A DNA stretch of 64,000 nt from JANPCX01 sp046049865 (lineage in GTDB: Bacteria; Pseudomonadota; Gammaproteobacteria; Burkholderiales; Burkholderiaceae_C), in assembly GCA_046049865.1 (NCBI GenBank), contig JBJOQO010000002.1:1-64000 (forward strand), written 5' to 3'. Below the pieces are notes generated by a model, which worked only from the letters and a program-made list of their open reading frames with translations, did no database searches and was not told the origin of the DNA. The translations under genes and the position numbers were made by a program. Positions 30,976 through 40,193 of the stretch are shown here, one piece after another. How positions within the stretch are numbered: position 1 is the stretch's first letter; the number at the start of each line of letters is the position of its first letter.

Positions 30976-33597
30976 TCACGCCACCTTCTTGGCAGCCACC
31001 TTCTTCGTCCCAGTCTTCCCCGCCGTCTTCGCAGGCGCCTTCGCCGCCCTCGGCTCAAACTCAAAACTCACCTTGCCTTCTTTCTTGTCAAATGCCAGAT
31101 AGGCCTTGAACTTGCGTCGGGTTTTATTGGAGACGAAGTTTTCCAGCAAATTGGTTTTGCCTGTGGTCAAGAGGTGGGTCATTTCCTCTCGCGCCACAGG
31201 CTGCTGCAGGATGATCTTGCCGCTCTTGAAGTCGCAGGTGGCGTGGGGGCCTGTGCTCTTTTCGCAGACGTAACTCGTGCCATGCTCGAACACGGGGCTT
31301 TGGCATTTGGGGCAGTGGCCCAGGGACTCTTGGCCGGTGAAGTCCACCGCTTCCGTCGCTTCAGCGGCTTTGGCGTCTTCGCCGAAGTCAAATTCCAGCT
31401 TCCAGTTTTTGATCTCGTCGTCGAACACGAGTTTGATCTCGGCGGTGAAGGGCCAACCGGCTTTGGAGCGGAAGCCTTCCAGCGGGCCAATTTTTTTGTC
31501 GCGGATGAAGGTTTCCACCTCCGCCGTTTCAAAGGCGCGGCCACCGGGGATTTTGCCGATGGAGAATCCGCAGCCTTCTGCGTTTTCAGTGTCGGTGCCC
31601 GTTTTGCCCTGGCATGTGAAGCGGCGGTAGTTTTCTTTCACCACGCCGCCACAGTTGGGGCAGGGCACCTCCAGCGTCGCGTAGTCGCCGGGAATGGTGT
31701 CGCGGTCGTACTCTTTGGCTTTGGCCACCACACGCTGCGTCATGGCGGCGATCTCGGCCATGAAGGTGTCGCGGCTGAGTTGGCCTTTTTCCATTTGCGA
31801 GAGTTGGAACTCCCAGTTGCCGGTGAGTTCGGGTTTGGTGAGTTCTTCCACCTGCAGGCCACGCAACAGCGTCATCAACTGGAAGGCTTTGGCGCTGGGG
31901 ATCAGCTCGCGGCCTTCGCGCACGATGTATTTTTCGTAGATCAAACCTTCAATGGTTTGGGCGCGTGTGGCTGGCGTGCCCAGGCCTTTTTCGGCCATGG
32001 CTTCGCGCAGCTCGTCGTCGTCAATCAACTTGCCAGCGCCTTCCATGGCACTGAGTAGGGTGGCTTCGGTGTAACGCGCGGGCGGTTTGGTTTTCAAGGC
32101 GTTGGCGCTTGCGCTTTCCACCTGCACCACTTCGCCGGGCGTCACGGCCACCAGGTTGGCATCGTCTTCTTGCGCTTCGCGGCCATAAATGGCCAGCCAG
32201 CCGGGTTTGACCATGACCTTGCCGTTGGTTTGGAAGCTGTGCTCCTTCGCCTCCACTTTCACGGTGGAAATGCGCGTGGTCACCATGAACTCGGCAGGCG
32301 GGAAAAACACCGCGAGGAAACGTTTGACGACCATGTCGTAAAGCTTGGCCTCAATCTCGCTCAGGCTTTTGGGCGGCAACAAGGTGGGAATGATGGCGAA
32401 GTGGTCTGAGACTTTGCTGTTGTCAAAAATGCGTTTGATGGGTTTGACGTAACCCTCTTTGATCGCCTTCTTGGCATGCACTGCCAGCTCGCGCAGGGGG
32501 CCGGGCAGGTCCTCAGTGCTGATCATCTCCATGGTTTGTTTGACCACGCCCACATAGTCTTCCGGCAGGCAGCGGCTGTCGGTACGCGGGTAGGTCAGCA
32601 CCTTGTGTTTTTCATACAAGGCCTGCGCCAACGACAGCGTGGTTTTCGCTGAAAAACCGAAGCGCGAATTGGCCTCGCGTTGCAAGGTGGTCAGGTCATA
32701 CAGGCCCGGCGAACTTTGGGTGGTGGGTTTGGCTTCTTCCGTCACATGGGCGGGTTGGCCCAGCACGGCTTTGGCTATTTGCTGCGCATCCGCCTCGTTC
32801 CAGATGCGGTCGGCGCGCTGCTCCAAGTCGTCGGCGTTTTTTTTCCACTTGGGGTCAAACCATTTGCCTTCGTATTCGCCGGCTTGCGCGGCGAAGTCGG
32901 CCTTGATTTCCCAGTACGGGCGCGAAATATGTTTGCGGATTTTTTCTTCGCGCTCCACCATGATGGACAGCGTGGGCGTCTGCACCCGGCCCACGGTGGT
33001 CAGGAAGAAACCGCCGTCGCGCGAGTTGAACGCCGTCATGGCCCGTGTGCCGTTGATGCCGACCAGCCAGTCGGCCTCAGAGCGGCTGCGTGCCGCATCG
33101 GACAGCCCGCGCAGATCGTCGTCGCTGCGCAGCTTCTCGAAGCCGTCGCGGATGGCTTGCGGCGTCATGCTTTGCAGCCAAAGGCGTTCAATCGGTTTGT
33201 CGATGGGCTTTTTCTCGCTGCCGGCGTACTGCACGATCAAACGAAAAATCAGCTCCCCCTCGCGGCCCGCGTCGCAGGCGTTGATCAGGGCGGTGACGTC
33301 TTTGCGCTTCACGAGTTTGACCACCGCGTTGAGGCGTGATTTGGCTTTGTCGATGGGCGCTAAGTCAAAGTGCGGCGGAATCACCGGCAGGTTGGCAAAA
33401 CTCCACTTGCCGCGTTTCACGTCGAATTCTTCCGGGGCTTTGATTTCCACCAAGTGGCCCACGGCGCTCGTGACCACATACCGTTCGTTCTCGAAGTGGT
33501 CGTCGTGTTTGTCAAACTTGCCCGCGGTGGGCGTGAGCGCACGCACGATGTCCTGGGCCACGCTGGGCTTTTCCGCAATGATCAGTGTCTTGCTCAT
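30976..33597 (-). CDS. topB: DNA topoisomerase III
   Basis: A type IA topoisomerase of 873 residues. The TOPRIM domain opens SKTLIIAEKPSVAQDIVRAL and includes NACDAGREGELIFRLI. The catalytic Tyr is in LTYPRTDSRCLPEDY. Two C-terminal zinc-ribbon-like modules follow (CPNCGGVVKENYRRFTCQ and CPKCQSPVFEHGTSYVCEK), ending in a Lys/Ala-rich tail (KAPAKTAGKTGTKKVAAKK). The protein is longer than Escherichia coli TopB (about 653 residues) because of this zinc-ribbon and Lys-rich tail. ATG 33597 is favoured over the in-frame ATG 7 codons upstream. Confidence 0.95.
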   Translation of the reverse strand: MSKTLIIAEKPSVAQDIVRALTPTAGKFDKHDDHFENERYVVTSAVGHLVEIKAPEEFDVKRGKWSFANLPVIPPHFDLAPIDKAKSRLNAVVKLVKRKDVTALINACDAGREGELIFRLIVQYAGSEKKPIDKPIERLWLQSMTPQAIRDGFEKLRSDDDLRGLSDAARSRSEADWLVGINGTRAMTAFNSRDGGFFLTTVGRVQTPTLSIMVEREEKIRKHISRPYWEIKADFAAQAGEYEGKWFDPKWKKNADDLEQRADRIWNEADAQQIAKAVLGQPAHVTEEAKPTTQSSPGLYDLTTLQREANSRFGFSAKTTLSLAQALYEKHKVLTYPRTDSRCLPEDYVGVVKQTMEMISTEDLPGPLRELAVHAKKAIKEGYVKPIKRIFDNSKVSDHFAIIPTLLPPKSLSEIEAKLYDMVVKRFLAVFFPPAEFMVTTRISTVKVEAKEHSFQTNGKVMVKPGWLAIYGREAQEDDANLVAVTPGEVVQVESASANALKTKPPARYTEATLLSAMEGAGKLIDDDELREAMAEKGLGTPATRAQTIEGLIYEKYIVREGRELIPSAKAFQLMTLLRGLQVEELTKPELTGNWEFQLSQMEKGQLSRDTFMAEIAAMTQRVVAKAKEYDRDTIPGDYATLEVPCPNCGGVVKENYRRFTCQGKTGTDTENAEGCGFSIGKIPGGRAFETAEVETFIRDKKIGPLEGFRSKAGWPFTAEIKLVFDDEIKNWKLEFDFGEDAKAAEATEAVDFTGQESLGHCPKCQSPVFEHGTSYVCEKSTGPHATCDFKSGKIILQQPVAREEMTHLLTTGKTNLLENFVSNKTRRKFKAYLAFDKKEGKVSFEFEPRAAKAPAKTAGKTGTKKVAAKKVA

Positions 33598-33732
33598 GGT
33601 TTCCTCAAACTTCCACATTCACAGCACGGGACGCGTCAGGCGCAAAAAAATGCACCCTTTGCCAAGGCCGTCGTGACTCGTCCATACAATCCGGTCTTCG
33701 CGCGCACGCACACGCGCGCGCCCACCAATTCA

Positions 33733-34251
33733 ATGTACCTAAAAATTTTGATGAAGCCCGCCCGCCCCGTTTCTGTTACGCCTCCCACCACCCCAAGCGC
33801 TGATTCCGGTCGGCGCATTCAAGTCAAAAAAAGTGGGGTCCATGGCAAGGGCGTGTTTGCCGCCAAGGCCTTGGCCAAGGGCGAGCTGGTGATTGAATAC
33901 AAGGGCGAGATCATCAGCTGGCCCGAGGCACTTCGACGCCACCCACACGACCCCAGCGACCCTAACCATACCTTTTACTTCCACATTGATGATGGTCGGG
34001 TGATCGACGCCAAGGTCGGTGGCAACGCGGCGCGCTGGATCAACCACGCCTGCACACCCAACTGCGAGGCCGAACAAGACGGGGCGCAGGTGTTCATCCA
34101 CACCAAACGCGCCATCAAAGCCGGTGAAGAGCTGTTTTATGACTATGGCCTGATCATCGACGAACGCTACACCCCCAAACTCAAAAAACAGTTTGAATGC
34201 CGCTGCGGCACCCGCAACTGCCGCCACACCATGCTGGCCCCCAAGCGCTAA
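33733..34251 (+). CDS. SET-domain protein lysine methyltransferase
   Basis: A 172-residue protein with a full SET domain. KSGVHGKGVFAAKALAKGELVIEYKGEIIS is the N-terminal SET block, RWINHACTPNCEAEQ contains the NHxCxPN motif, and GEELFYDYGL contains the catalytic-site Tyr. A Cys cluster, FECRCGTRNCRH, forms a post-SET zinc site. ATG 33751 (MKPARPVS) is an alternative start. Such compact SET proteins occur in several bacterial phyla. The substrate here is unknown. Confidence 0.9.
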   Translation: MYLKILMKPARPVSVTPPTTPSADSGRRIQVKKSGVHGKGVFAAKALAKGELVIEYKGEIISWPEALRRHPHDPSDPNHTFYFHIDDGRVIDAKVGGNAARWINHACTPNCEAEQDGAQVFIHTKRAIKAGEELFYDYGLIIDERYTPKLKKQFECRCGTRNCRHTMLAPKR

Positions 34252-34263
34252 GTACCACCGCGC

Positions 34264-35253
34264 ATGCCTGATTTGATGACCAATGTCCCTGTGAGTCTCG
34301 CCAGCGCCGCAGCCAACGTGGGGTGGCAATCCGAGGCACTGTGGGCCCAGTTGCTGCCGCATTTGCCCGGCCTGAGCGTGGAGGTGGTGGCGCGTTTGCC
34401 CTCCACCAACAGCGCCTTGTTAGAGCGCGCACGCGGCGCGGGCGGCCACCTCCTGGAGGCCAACAAGGCGGAATCAGAGTGGGGCCAGGTCAGGCGCAGC
34501 GTTGAAAGTGCTGCTTTTGGGCGGCGTTCGGTCGATTTGCAACCCTGCTTGCTGGTGGCTGAAACCCAAACCGCTGGACGTGGCCGCCAAGGCCGCCCGT
34601 GGCAGGCTGTGGCGGGGGCCTCCTTGACCTTCTCTTTGGCCTTGCCCATGGCCCCCAGCGATTGGTCGGGGCTGTCCTTGGCGGTGGGTGTGGCGTTGGC
34701 AGAGGCACTGGATCCTGTCGTGCCTGGACAAACCCCCCACATTGGTTTGAAGTGGCCGAACGACTTGTGGTTGATGGATGGCGGCATGTCTGCGCCCAGC
34801 ACCGGCCGCAAATTGGCCGGCATCTTGATTGAAACCGTGAACGCGCCCGGTAAACGCCTGGTGGTGGTGGGCATTGGTTTGAATGTATTGCCCCTGTACC
34901 CCACTGACGTCAAAACCGGCGTGGCGTGCTGGCAAGAGATCACGCCCGAGGCGACGCCTCAAGCCGCCTTGACTCGCATCGCCTTGCCGTTGGTGCAAGC
35001 GCTGCAACTGTTTGAGCGCGAAGGATTTGCCGCGTTTGAAGCGCGTTATGCCGTGCGCGACATCTTGCGCGGCCGACAGGTTCACACCACGCTCGCAGCC
35101 GCCAAAACGGGCATCGCCCAAGGGGTGGGGGCCGGCGGTGTTCTGCGGGTCACCACAGACGATGGTGTGGAGCACCACATCAACAGTGGCGAAGTGAGCG
35201 TGCGGCTTGAACCACCCGGCCCCGACAGCTTGTTCGGCGCGCTTCCCAACTAG
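34264..35253 (+). CDS. birA: Biotin-[acetyl-CoA-carboxylase] ligase
   Basis: A 329-residue ligase. VVARLPSTNSALLERARG starts the catalytic domain, QTAGRGRQGRPWQAVAGASLTFSLAL is the biotinyl-AMP-binding loop, and LKWPNDLWLMDGG...GRKLAGILIE carries the active-site Lys region. There is no N-terminal winged helix, so this is a monofunctional class I BirA that should not repress biotin genes. It follows the SET gene by 12 nt and is followed at 19 nt by the SPOR-like gene. Confidence 0.92.
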   Translation: MPDLMTNVPVSLASAAANVGWQSEALWAQLLPHLPGLSVEVVARLPSTNSALLERARGAGGHLLEANKAESEWGQVRRSVESAAFGRRSVDLQPCLLVAETQTAGRGRQGRPWQAVAGASLTFSLALPMAPSDWSGLSLAVGVALAEALDPVVPGQTPHIGLKWPNDLWLMDGGMSAPSTGRKLAGILIETVNAPGKRLVVVGIGLNVLPLYPTDVKTGVACWQEITPEATPQAALTRIALPLVQALQLFEREGFAAFEARYAVRDILRGRQVHTTLAAAKTGIAQGVGAGGVLRVTTDDGVEHHINSGEVSVRLEPPGPDSLFGALPN

Positions 35254-35272
35254 TTTCCAGGCAACACCCACC

Positions 35273-35920
35273 ATGCTTCGAGTCCTTGCGCTGTTGCTGT
35301 TGTTGGCCAATGTGCTGTTTTTTGCATGGACCCAAGGTGCGCTGGACCAGGTGTTGGGTGTGCGCTCCATTGGCGACCGTGAACCGGAGCGTGAGGCCAT
35401 GCAGGTCCGTCCCGGCGATCTGGTCGTGGTCTCGGCGGCCTCCGCTGCGGCGGCTCAGCAAGCGCCCGCGCAGTGTTTGGAGGCGGGGCCGTTCAGCCCC
35501 GCCCAAATTGCCGGGGTGGAACAGGCTGCCGCCACTGCGCAGGCGGGCCTGACCTGGTCGCGCCGCAGTGTGGAGCTGCCCCCTGTGTGGGCCTTGGTGA
35601 TGGGCCCCTACCCGAACCGCGAGACCATCGACAAAAAAATTGAAGAACTCAAACGCACCCGTGTCACGTTTGAGGAACTGACCGCTCCGGCCAACTTCAA
35701 GCTGGCGCTGTCCTTGGGGCAGTATGCGTCTCAGCCTGCAGCGAACACGGCGCTCTCTGAGCTGTCGACCCGAGGCATCAAAACCGCCCGCGTGGCGCAG
35801 TTGGCCCCTGCCGTGAGTCAAATCTACCTGCGCACCGAAACCAGCGATACCGCCGCGCTGAGCACCTTGCGCAACCTCAAGGGCGAGCCTTGGGGGGCGG
35901 GGTGGGGCGGGTGTTCTTGA
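35273..35920 (+). CDS. SPOR-domain-like membrane-anchored protein
   Basis: A 215-residue protein with one N-terminal membrane segment (MLRVLALLLLLANVLFFAWTQ). The C-terminal region fits a SPOR-type fold (PVWALVMGPYPNRETIDKKIEELKRTRVTFEEL ... ALSLGQYASQPAANTALSELSTRGIKTARVAQL). SPOR domains bind septal peptidoglycan. It begins just after birA and is probably cotranscribed with it, an arrangement common in Burkholderiales. Confidence 0.8.
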   Translation: MLRVLALLLLLANVLFFAWTQGALDQVLGVRSIGDREPEREAMQVRPGDLVVVSAASAAAAQQAPAQCLEAGPFSPAQIAGVEQAAATAQAGLTWSRRSVELPPVWALVMGPYPNRETIDKKIEELKRTRVTFEELTAPANFKLALSLGQYASQPAANTALSELSTRGIKTARVAQLAPAVSQIYLRTETSDTAALSTLRNLKGEPWGAGWGGCS

Positions 35921-35955
35921 GCCGCGCTAAAAATACTCCGCGCTACGCGACAGTT

Positions 35956-37287
35956 TTAGGCACTCCCCCTCACCCCCGCCGCCCACGCCCAAGCCGCGTC
36001 CGATATCTCCAGCACCTCAGCCACGCCGCCAAACTCCAGGGCGTTGACGGTCGCTGACGACATGTCGTGGCGCTCCAGGTCGGCGGCCAGTTGCAAATAA
36101 GGTGCCCACGGGCCGCTTTGCGCCAGCAGCGCTTGCCGCGCGGGTTCACTCAGGCGCAAGGGTTTAAGCACCTCATCCAAAGGCTGTTGCAGCAGCACAT
36201 TCAGCAGCGACAGCAAGCCCACGGTGAAGAGTGCAGCGGGCGGGTGGTTGACCGCATCGTTGCGCCGATGCGCCAACCCTTCCAGCAACCGCGCCCGCGC
36301 CAGCGCAATTTCTTGCAGGGCTTTGGAGCTGCCGCGCCCCTCGCTCGATGAGAGCAACAGCACCGACAGCCAGCGGTACAACTCATTGCGCCCCAGCACC
36401 ATCACCGCCTGGTCCACCGACTCCACGGCACGCGACAGGCCCACCGCCGGGCTGTTCACAAACCGCAGCAGCTTGTAAGACAGCGCCACGTCGGCGCGTA
36501 TGTCTTGGGCGACCGACGCCGTATCGCGGTCTTGCATCACCTCGTTGAGCAACTGGCACAGGCGCAGCGTGCCGGTTTGCAGCGGGCGTTGTTCGCGCTC
36601 CGGCGGTATCAAACTGCGGTCGATGCGACCAGCGGCCAGGGCGACACCGAGCTGCACTGCCCGCTCAATGTCGTCCATGTTGTCCAGATCCATGGTCACC
36701 ATGGCCAGGGCGGGTTGGTTGCTGCGCCAATCGGTCAACTGGGCCCAAAAGCCCACCACGTCGTCGCTATGCAACGTGAGCTGAACAAAATCCACGGGCC
36801 ATGACTGGGGCGTGTCGGAGGCCACGCGCCCGATCAACACGCCCCGGGTACGCAGTGCGGCGATGCGGGCGGGGGCCTCGGGGTCGCTGCAGTCCCATGG
36901 GTGTACCAAGAGGTGCAAACCTGCAGGCACCTGCTCAAAAACCTGGGGCCGCATCAGCACCTCGGCCGACACCGTGGCCATGGCCACACGGCGGGCTTGC
37001 AGGGTGGACTGCATGGCAGACAGCAGCGTCACCACATAAGCCGCTTGCACCGTCACATCGGGTCGGGTTTGCAGGCGCTGCTCCAGGTTGCGGGCCAAAC
37101 GAAACTCGAACCCTGCCATTTCGCCACCGCGCCCCACCAAGGGCCTGCGCACGCCATATCGATGCACAGGAGCGGGCTCCGTTGGCGTGGCCGCTGCGAC
37201 GGGTGGGGCAGCGGGCGAGGGCGCTGGACGCGGCTCGCTTGCGACTGTGGTTTTTGATCCCAATAACTTCGACAACCAACCGCCCAT
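35956..37287 (-). CDS. HDOD-domain protein with degenerate EAL region
   Basis: A 443-residue protein. The N-terminal half resembles an EAL-like fold without the catalytic Glu-Ala-Leu (HRYGVRRPLVGRGGEMAGFEFRLARNLEQ). The C-terminal half is HDOD (LCQLLNEVMQDRDTASVAQDIRADVALSYKLLRFVNSPAVGLSRAVESVDQAVMVLGRNELYRWLSVLLL). This architecture matches the YuxH-like family of predicted c-di-GMP-related signalling proteins. The lost EAL motif suggests ligand binding rather than hydrolysis. It is convergent with the SPOR gene and divergent from fadH. Confidence 0.87.
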   Translation of the reverse strand: MGGWLSKLLGSKTTVASEPRPAPSPAAPPVAAATPTEPAPVHRYGVRRPLVGRGGEMAGFEFRLARNLEQRLQTRPDVTVQAAYVVTLLSAMQSTLQARRVAMATVSAEVLMRPQVFEQVPAGLHLLVHPWDCSDPEAPARIAALRTRGVLIGRVASDTPQSWPVDFVQLTLHSDDVVGFWAQLTDWRSNQPALAMVTMDLDNMDDIERAVQLGVALAAGRIDRSLIPPEREQRPLQTGTLRLCQLLNEVMQDRDTASVAQDIRADVALSYKLLRFVNSPAVGLSRAVESVDQAVMVLGRNELYRWLSVLLLSSSEGRGSSKALQEIALARARLLEGLAHRRNDAVNHPPAALFTVGLLSLLNVLLQQPLDEVLKPLRLSEPARQALLAQSGPWAPYLQLAADLERHDMSSATVNALEFGGVAEVLEISDAAWAWAAGVRGSA

Positions 37288-37435
37288 CACCATCTCCTGA
37301 AGTGGGCAGCCATGGCTGCCGTGTTTCCTGCTGCAGATGCTAACGCCCCGCAGTGCTGCTCAACACTGCCGGGACGCGCTGCGACCACGGGACTTGCCTC
37401 TACCCCTCAGGCCGGTGCCGCTTTAGCATGTTTTC

Positions 37436-39493
37436 ATGAACACATCTGCCCCCTACCCCCACCTGCTTCAACCGCTGGACCTGGGTTTCACCACCTTGAG
37501 GAACCGCGTGCTCATGGGCAGCATGCACACCGGCTTGGAAGACAAAACCGCCCACCTGCCTGCGCTGGCCGAGTACTTTGCCGAGCGTGCTCGCGGCGGT
37601 GTGGGCCTGATGGTGACGGGTGGTTTTGCGCCCAACATCGCGGGCTGGGCCAAACCACTGGCGGGCACGCTCGCCAGCCACCGCGCGGCCAAACAACATC
37701 AACAAGTGACCCGCGCCGTGCATGCCGAGGGCGGCAAGATAACGCTGCAAATCTTGCACACAGGGCGTTACGGCTACCACCCGTTTTGTGTGGCACCTTC
37801 GCGCATCAAGTCGCCCATCTCGCCGTTCACGCCTTGGGCGCTTTCAAGCCGGGGGGTGGAACGGCAAATCCGCGCCTTCGTGCGCTGCGCCGTGTTGGCC
37901 CGCGAAGCCGGCTACGACGGCGTGGAGGTGATGGGCAGCGAGGGTTACCTCATCAACCAGTTTCTGGTCACGCACACCAATCAGCGCACCGATGCTTGGG
38001 GCGGCAGCTATGAAAACCGCATGCGGTTGGCGGTGGAGATTGTTCGCCGCACACGCGAGGCGGTGGGGAAGGACTTCATTCTCATTTACCGCCTGTCGAT
38101 GATCGACCTCATTCCCCAAGGCAGCAGTTGGCCCGAGGTGGTGCAACTCGCCAAAGCAGTGACGATGGCGGGCGCCACCTTGCTCAACACCGGCATCGGT
38201 TGGCATGAGGCCCGTGTGCCCACCATCGCCACCTCGGTGCCGCGTGCAGCCTTTGCGTGGGTGACACAAAAAATGCGGCGCGAGTTGCGTGAGGCGGGCG
38301 TGAACATTCCCCTCATCACCAGCAACCGCATCAACATGCCCGAGGTGGCCGAGCAGGTGCTGGCAGATGGCTGCGCCGACATGGTCAGCCTGGCCCGCCC
38401 TTTACTCGCCGACCCGCAGTTTGTGAACAAGGCGGCGCAGGGGCGGCGAGACGACATCAACACCTGCATTGCCTGCAACCAGGCTTGTTTGGACCATGCC
38501 TTCAAAAACAAACTTGCCAGTTGTTTGGTCAACCCCCGTGCGGGCCATGAAACCAGTGTGCGCATCCTTGCTGCACCACGCCGCCTCAAGGTGGCCGTGG
38601 TGGGCGCAGGGCCGGCGGGTTTGGCGGCCAGCACCACGCTGGCCGAACGTGGCCACCAGGTGTTTTTGTTTGATGGCGCGGCGCAAATTGGGGGCCAGTT
38701 CAACATGGCCAAACAAATTCCCGGCAAAGAAGAATTCCATGAAACGCTGCGTTACTTTGGTCGGCGCTTGCCGCAAACCGGGGTCGCACTGCACTTGAAC
38801 ACCCGTGTGGACGCGCCCAGCTTGCTTGCCCAAGAGTTCGACCACATCGTGATCGCCACCGGCGTGCGCCCGCGCCAACCCCCTATTCCAGGCAGCGATC
38901 TGCCCCATGTGCTGAGTTACATCGATGTGCTGATGCACCACCGCGAGGTCGGCCCACGGGTGGCCATCGTCGGTGCCGGGGGCATTGGTTTTGATGTGGC
39001 CGAGTACCTGGTCACTGCGCCGGGCCATTCACCCACCGCGGACCTGCAAGCCTGGTTGGCCGAGTGGGGTGTGGCCGACCCCGGCACGGTGCGCGGTGGC
39101 GTCCAAGCCGCAGCACCCACTGCCCCCACCCGCCAGGTGACGCTCTTGCAGCGCAAGGCCGGCAAACTCGGCGCGGGGCTGGGCAAAACCACAGGCTGGA
39201 TCCACCGCGCGGCGCTGCAAATGAAGCAGGTGCAGATGGTGGGTGGCGTGAACTACGAGCGCATCACCGCCGAGGGGCTTTGGGTGAGCGACGGCGAAGC
39301 CCGCAACAACACCCGTTTGATCGCTTGCGACAACGTGGTGCTGTGCGCAGGTCAAGAACCCCTCAACGAGTTGCAAGCGCCACTGTTGGCCGCTGGGCAA
39401 TCGGTGTTTGTCATTGGCGGTGCGCTTGAAGCGGGCGAGCTGGATGCGAAGCGTGCGATAGACCAGGGGACGCGGTTGGGGGCGCGGTTGTAG
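37436..39493 (+). CDS. fadH: 2,4-dienoyl-CoA reductase (NADPH)
   Basis: A 685-residue flavo-iron-sulfur reductase that removes double bonds from polyunsaturated fatty acyl-CoAs during beta-oxidation. The N-terminal OYE-type TIM barrel binds FMN (LGFTTLRNRVLMGSMHTGLED; GTSxH-like core YLINQFLVTHTNQRTDAWGGSYENR). The 4Fe-4S site is CIACNQACLDHAFKNKLASC. The C-terminal FAD/NADPH domain has VAVVGAGPAGLAASTTLAERGH and VAIVGAGGIGFDVAEYL. Length and order match Escherichia coli FadH. It appears complete. Confidence 0.95.
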   Translation: MNTSAPYPHLLQPLDLGFTTLRNRVLMGSMHTGLEDKTAHLPALAEYFAERARGGVGLMVTGGFAPNIAGWAKPLAGTLASHRAAKQHQQVTRAVHAEGGKITLQILHTGRYGYHPFCVAPSRIKSPISPFTPWALSSRGVERQIRAFVRCAVLAREAGYDGVEVMGSEGYLINQFLVTHTNQRTDAWGGSYENRMRLAVEIVRRTREAVGKDFILIYRLSMIDLIPQGSSWPEVVQLAKAVTMAGATLLNTGIGWHEARVPTIATSVPRAAFAWVTQKMRRELREAGVNIPLITSNRINMPEVAEQVLADGCADMVSLARPLLADPQFVNKAAQGRRDDINTCIACNQACLDHAFKNKLASCLVNPRAGHETSVRILAAPRRLKVAVVGAGPAGLAASTTLAERGHQVFLFDGAAQIGGQFNMAKQIPGKEEFHETLRYFGRRLPQTGVALHLNTRVDAPSLLAQEFDHIVIATGVRPRQPPIPGSDLPHVLSYIDVLMHHREVGPRVAIVGAGGIGFDVAEYLVTAPGHSPTADLQAWLAEWGVADPGTVRGGVQAAAPTAPTRQVTLLQRKAGKLGAGLGKTTGWIHRAALQMKQVQMVGGVNYERITAEGLWVSDGEARNNTRLIACDNVVLCAGQEPLNELQAPLLAAGQSVFVIGGALEAGELDAKRAIDQGTRLGARL

Positions 39494-39525
39494 GAGACCC
39501 TCCTCGGGGACGGTTCCGTTAAGAA

Positions 39526-39840
39526 TCATTCGTCAGGTTCTATCTGCAAAGCCGACTCATAGTTGCGCCCGCCATAAAAAATGCCAACGATTGAGACCTG
39601 CTCCTCATCCACCGTGAATGCAATGACTGTGCGTTTCTTGTGGTGGGTGATGCGCAGCCCTGGCCTGACGTCATCGCGCCGGGTGCCTCGATGCGGAAGA
39701 ATCACCAAACTTTCGCAACAGGAGACGATGGCGCTTGTATACCGTTCGGCCACCTCTGGTGCGTTGTGTTCGGCAATGTAGCGGTACAGCGCAGCGAGCT
39801 GCTCTTGCGCCTCCGGCGTGAAGGCAAGCCGGTAAGGCAT
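39526..39840 (-). CDS. RelE/ParE family toxin
   Basis: A 104-residue protein starting MPYRLAFTPEAQEQLAALYRYIAEHNAPEVAERYTSAIVSCCESLVILPHRGTRRDDVRPGLRI, a standard ParE N-terminal pair of helices. It ends in VIAFTVDEEQVSIVGIFYGGRNYES, the usual C-terminal beta strand. It overlaps the ParD-like stop by one base (TGATG). The target is presumably gyrase but is not demonstrated. Confidence 0.9.
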   Translation of the reverse strand: MPYRLAFTPEAQEQLAALYRYIAEHNAPEVAERYTSAIVSCCESLVILPHRGTRRDDVRPGLRITHHKKRTVIAFTVDEEQVSIVGIFYGGRNYESALQIEPDE

Positions 39841-40118
39841 CACTTCTTGGTTGTGGCTGCTTTGTGTTCGGCTGCCAAACGAGCACGAACATTGGCTGCG
39901 GTCAAAGCGCGTTTTGGATCGGCCTTGAGTGCGTCGACGGCGGGCCCCACTTGCTGCTGCAGCCAATCGTCGATGGCACGATCCCGAGCCATCAGCACAC
40001 GCAAGCCGTCTCGAATGACTTCGCTCTCCGAAGCGTATTCGCCTTCAGACACTTTGGATCGAACTGCTTCCGCCATTTCGGTCGGCAGGGTAATGCTGAA
40101 CTGTTGGGTGGTGCGCAT
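39840..40118 (-). CDS. ParD-type antitoxin
   Basis: A 92-residue protein with a ribbon-helix-helix N-terminus (FSITLPTEMAEAVRSKVSEGEYASESEVIRDGLRVLMARDRAIDDWLQQQVG) typical of ParD/CopG-type antitoxins. A Lys/Ala-rich tail follows. It lies upstream of and coupled to its toxin. It should repress its own promoter in the ~75 bp upstream. Confidence 0.9.
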   Translation of the reverse strand: MRTTQQFSITLPTEMAEAVRSKVSEGEYASESEVIRDGLRVLMARDRAIDDWLQQQVGPAVDALKADPKRALTAANVRARLAAEHKAATTKK

Positions 40119-40193
40119 GAAGTGTGGGCATTCGTGATGAATGGGATTAAATCCTACTCTTGCTGAAGCAATAACTCAAGCTACATCAAGGGC

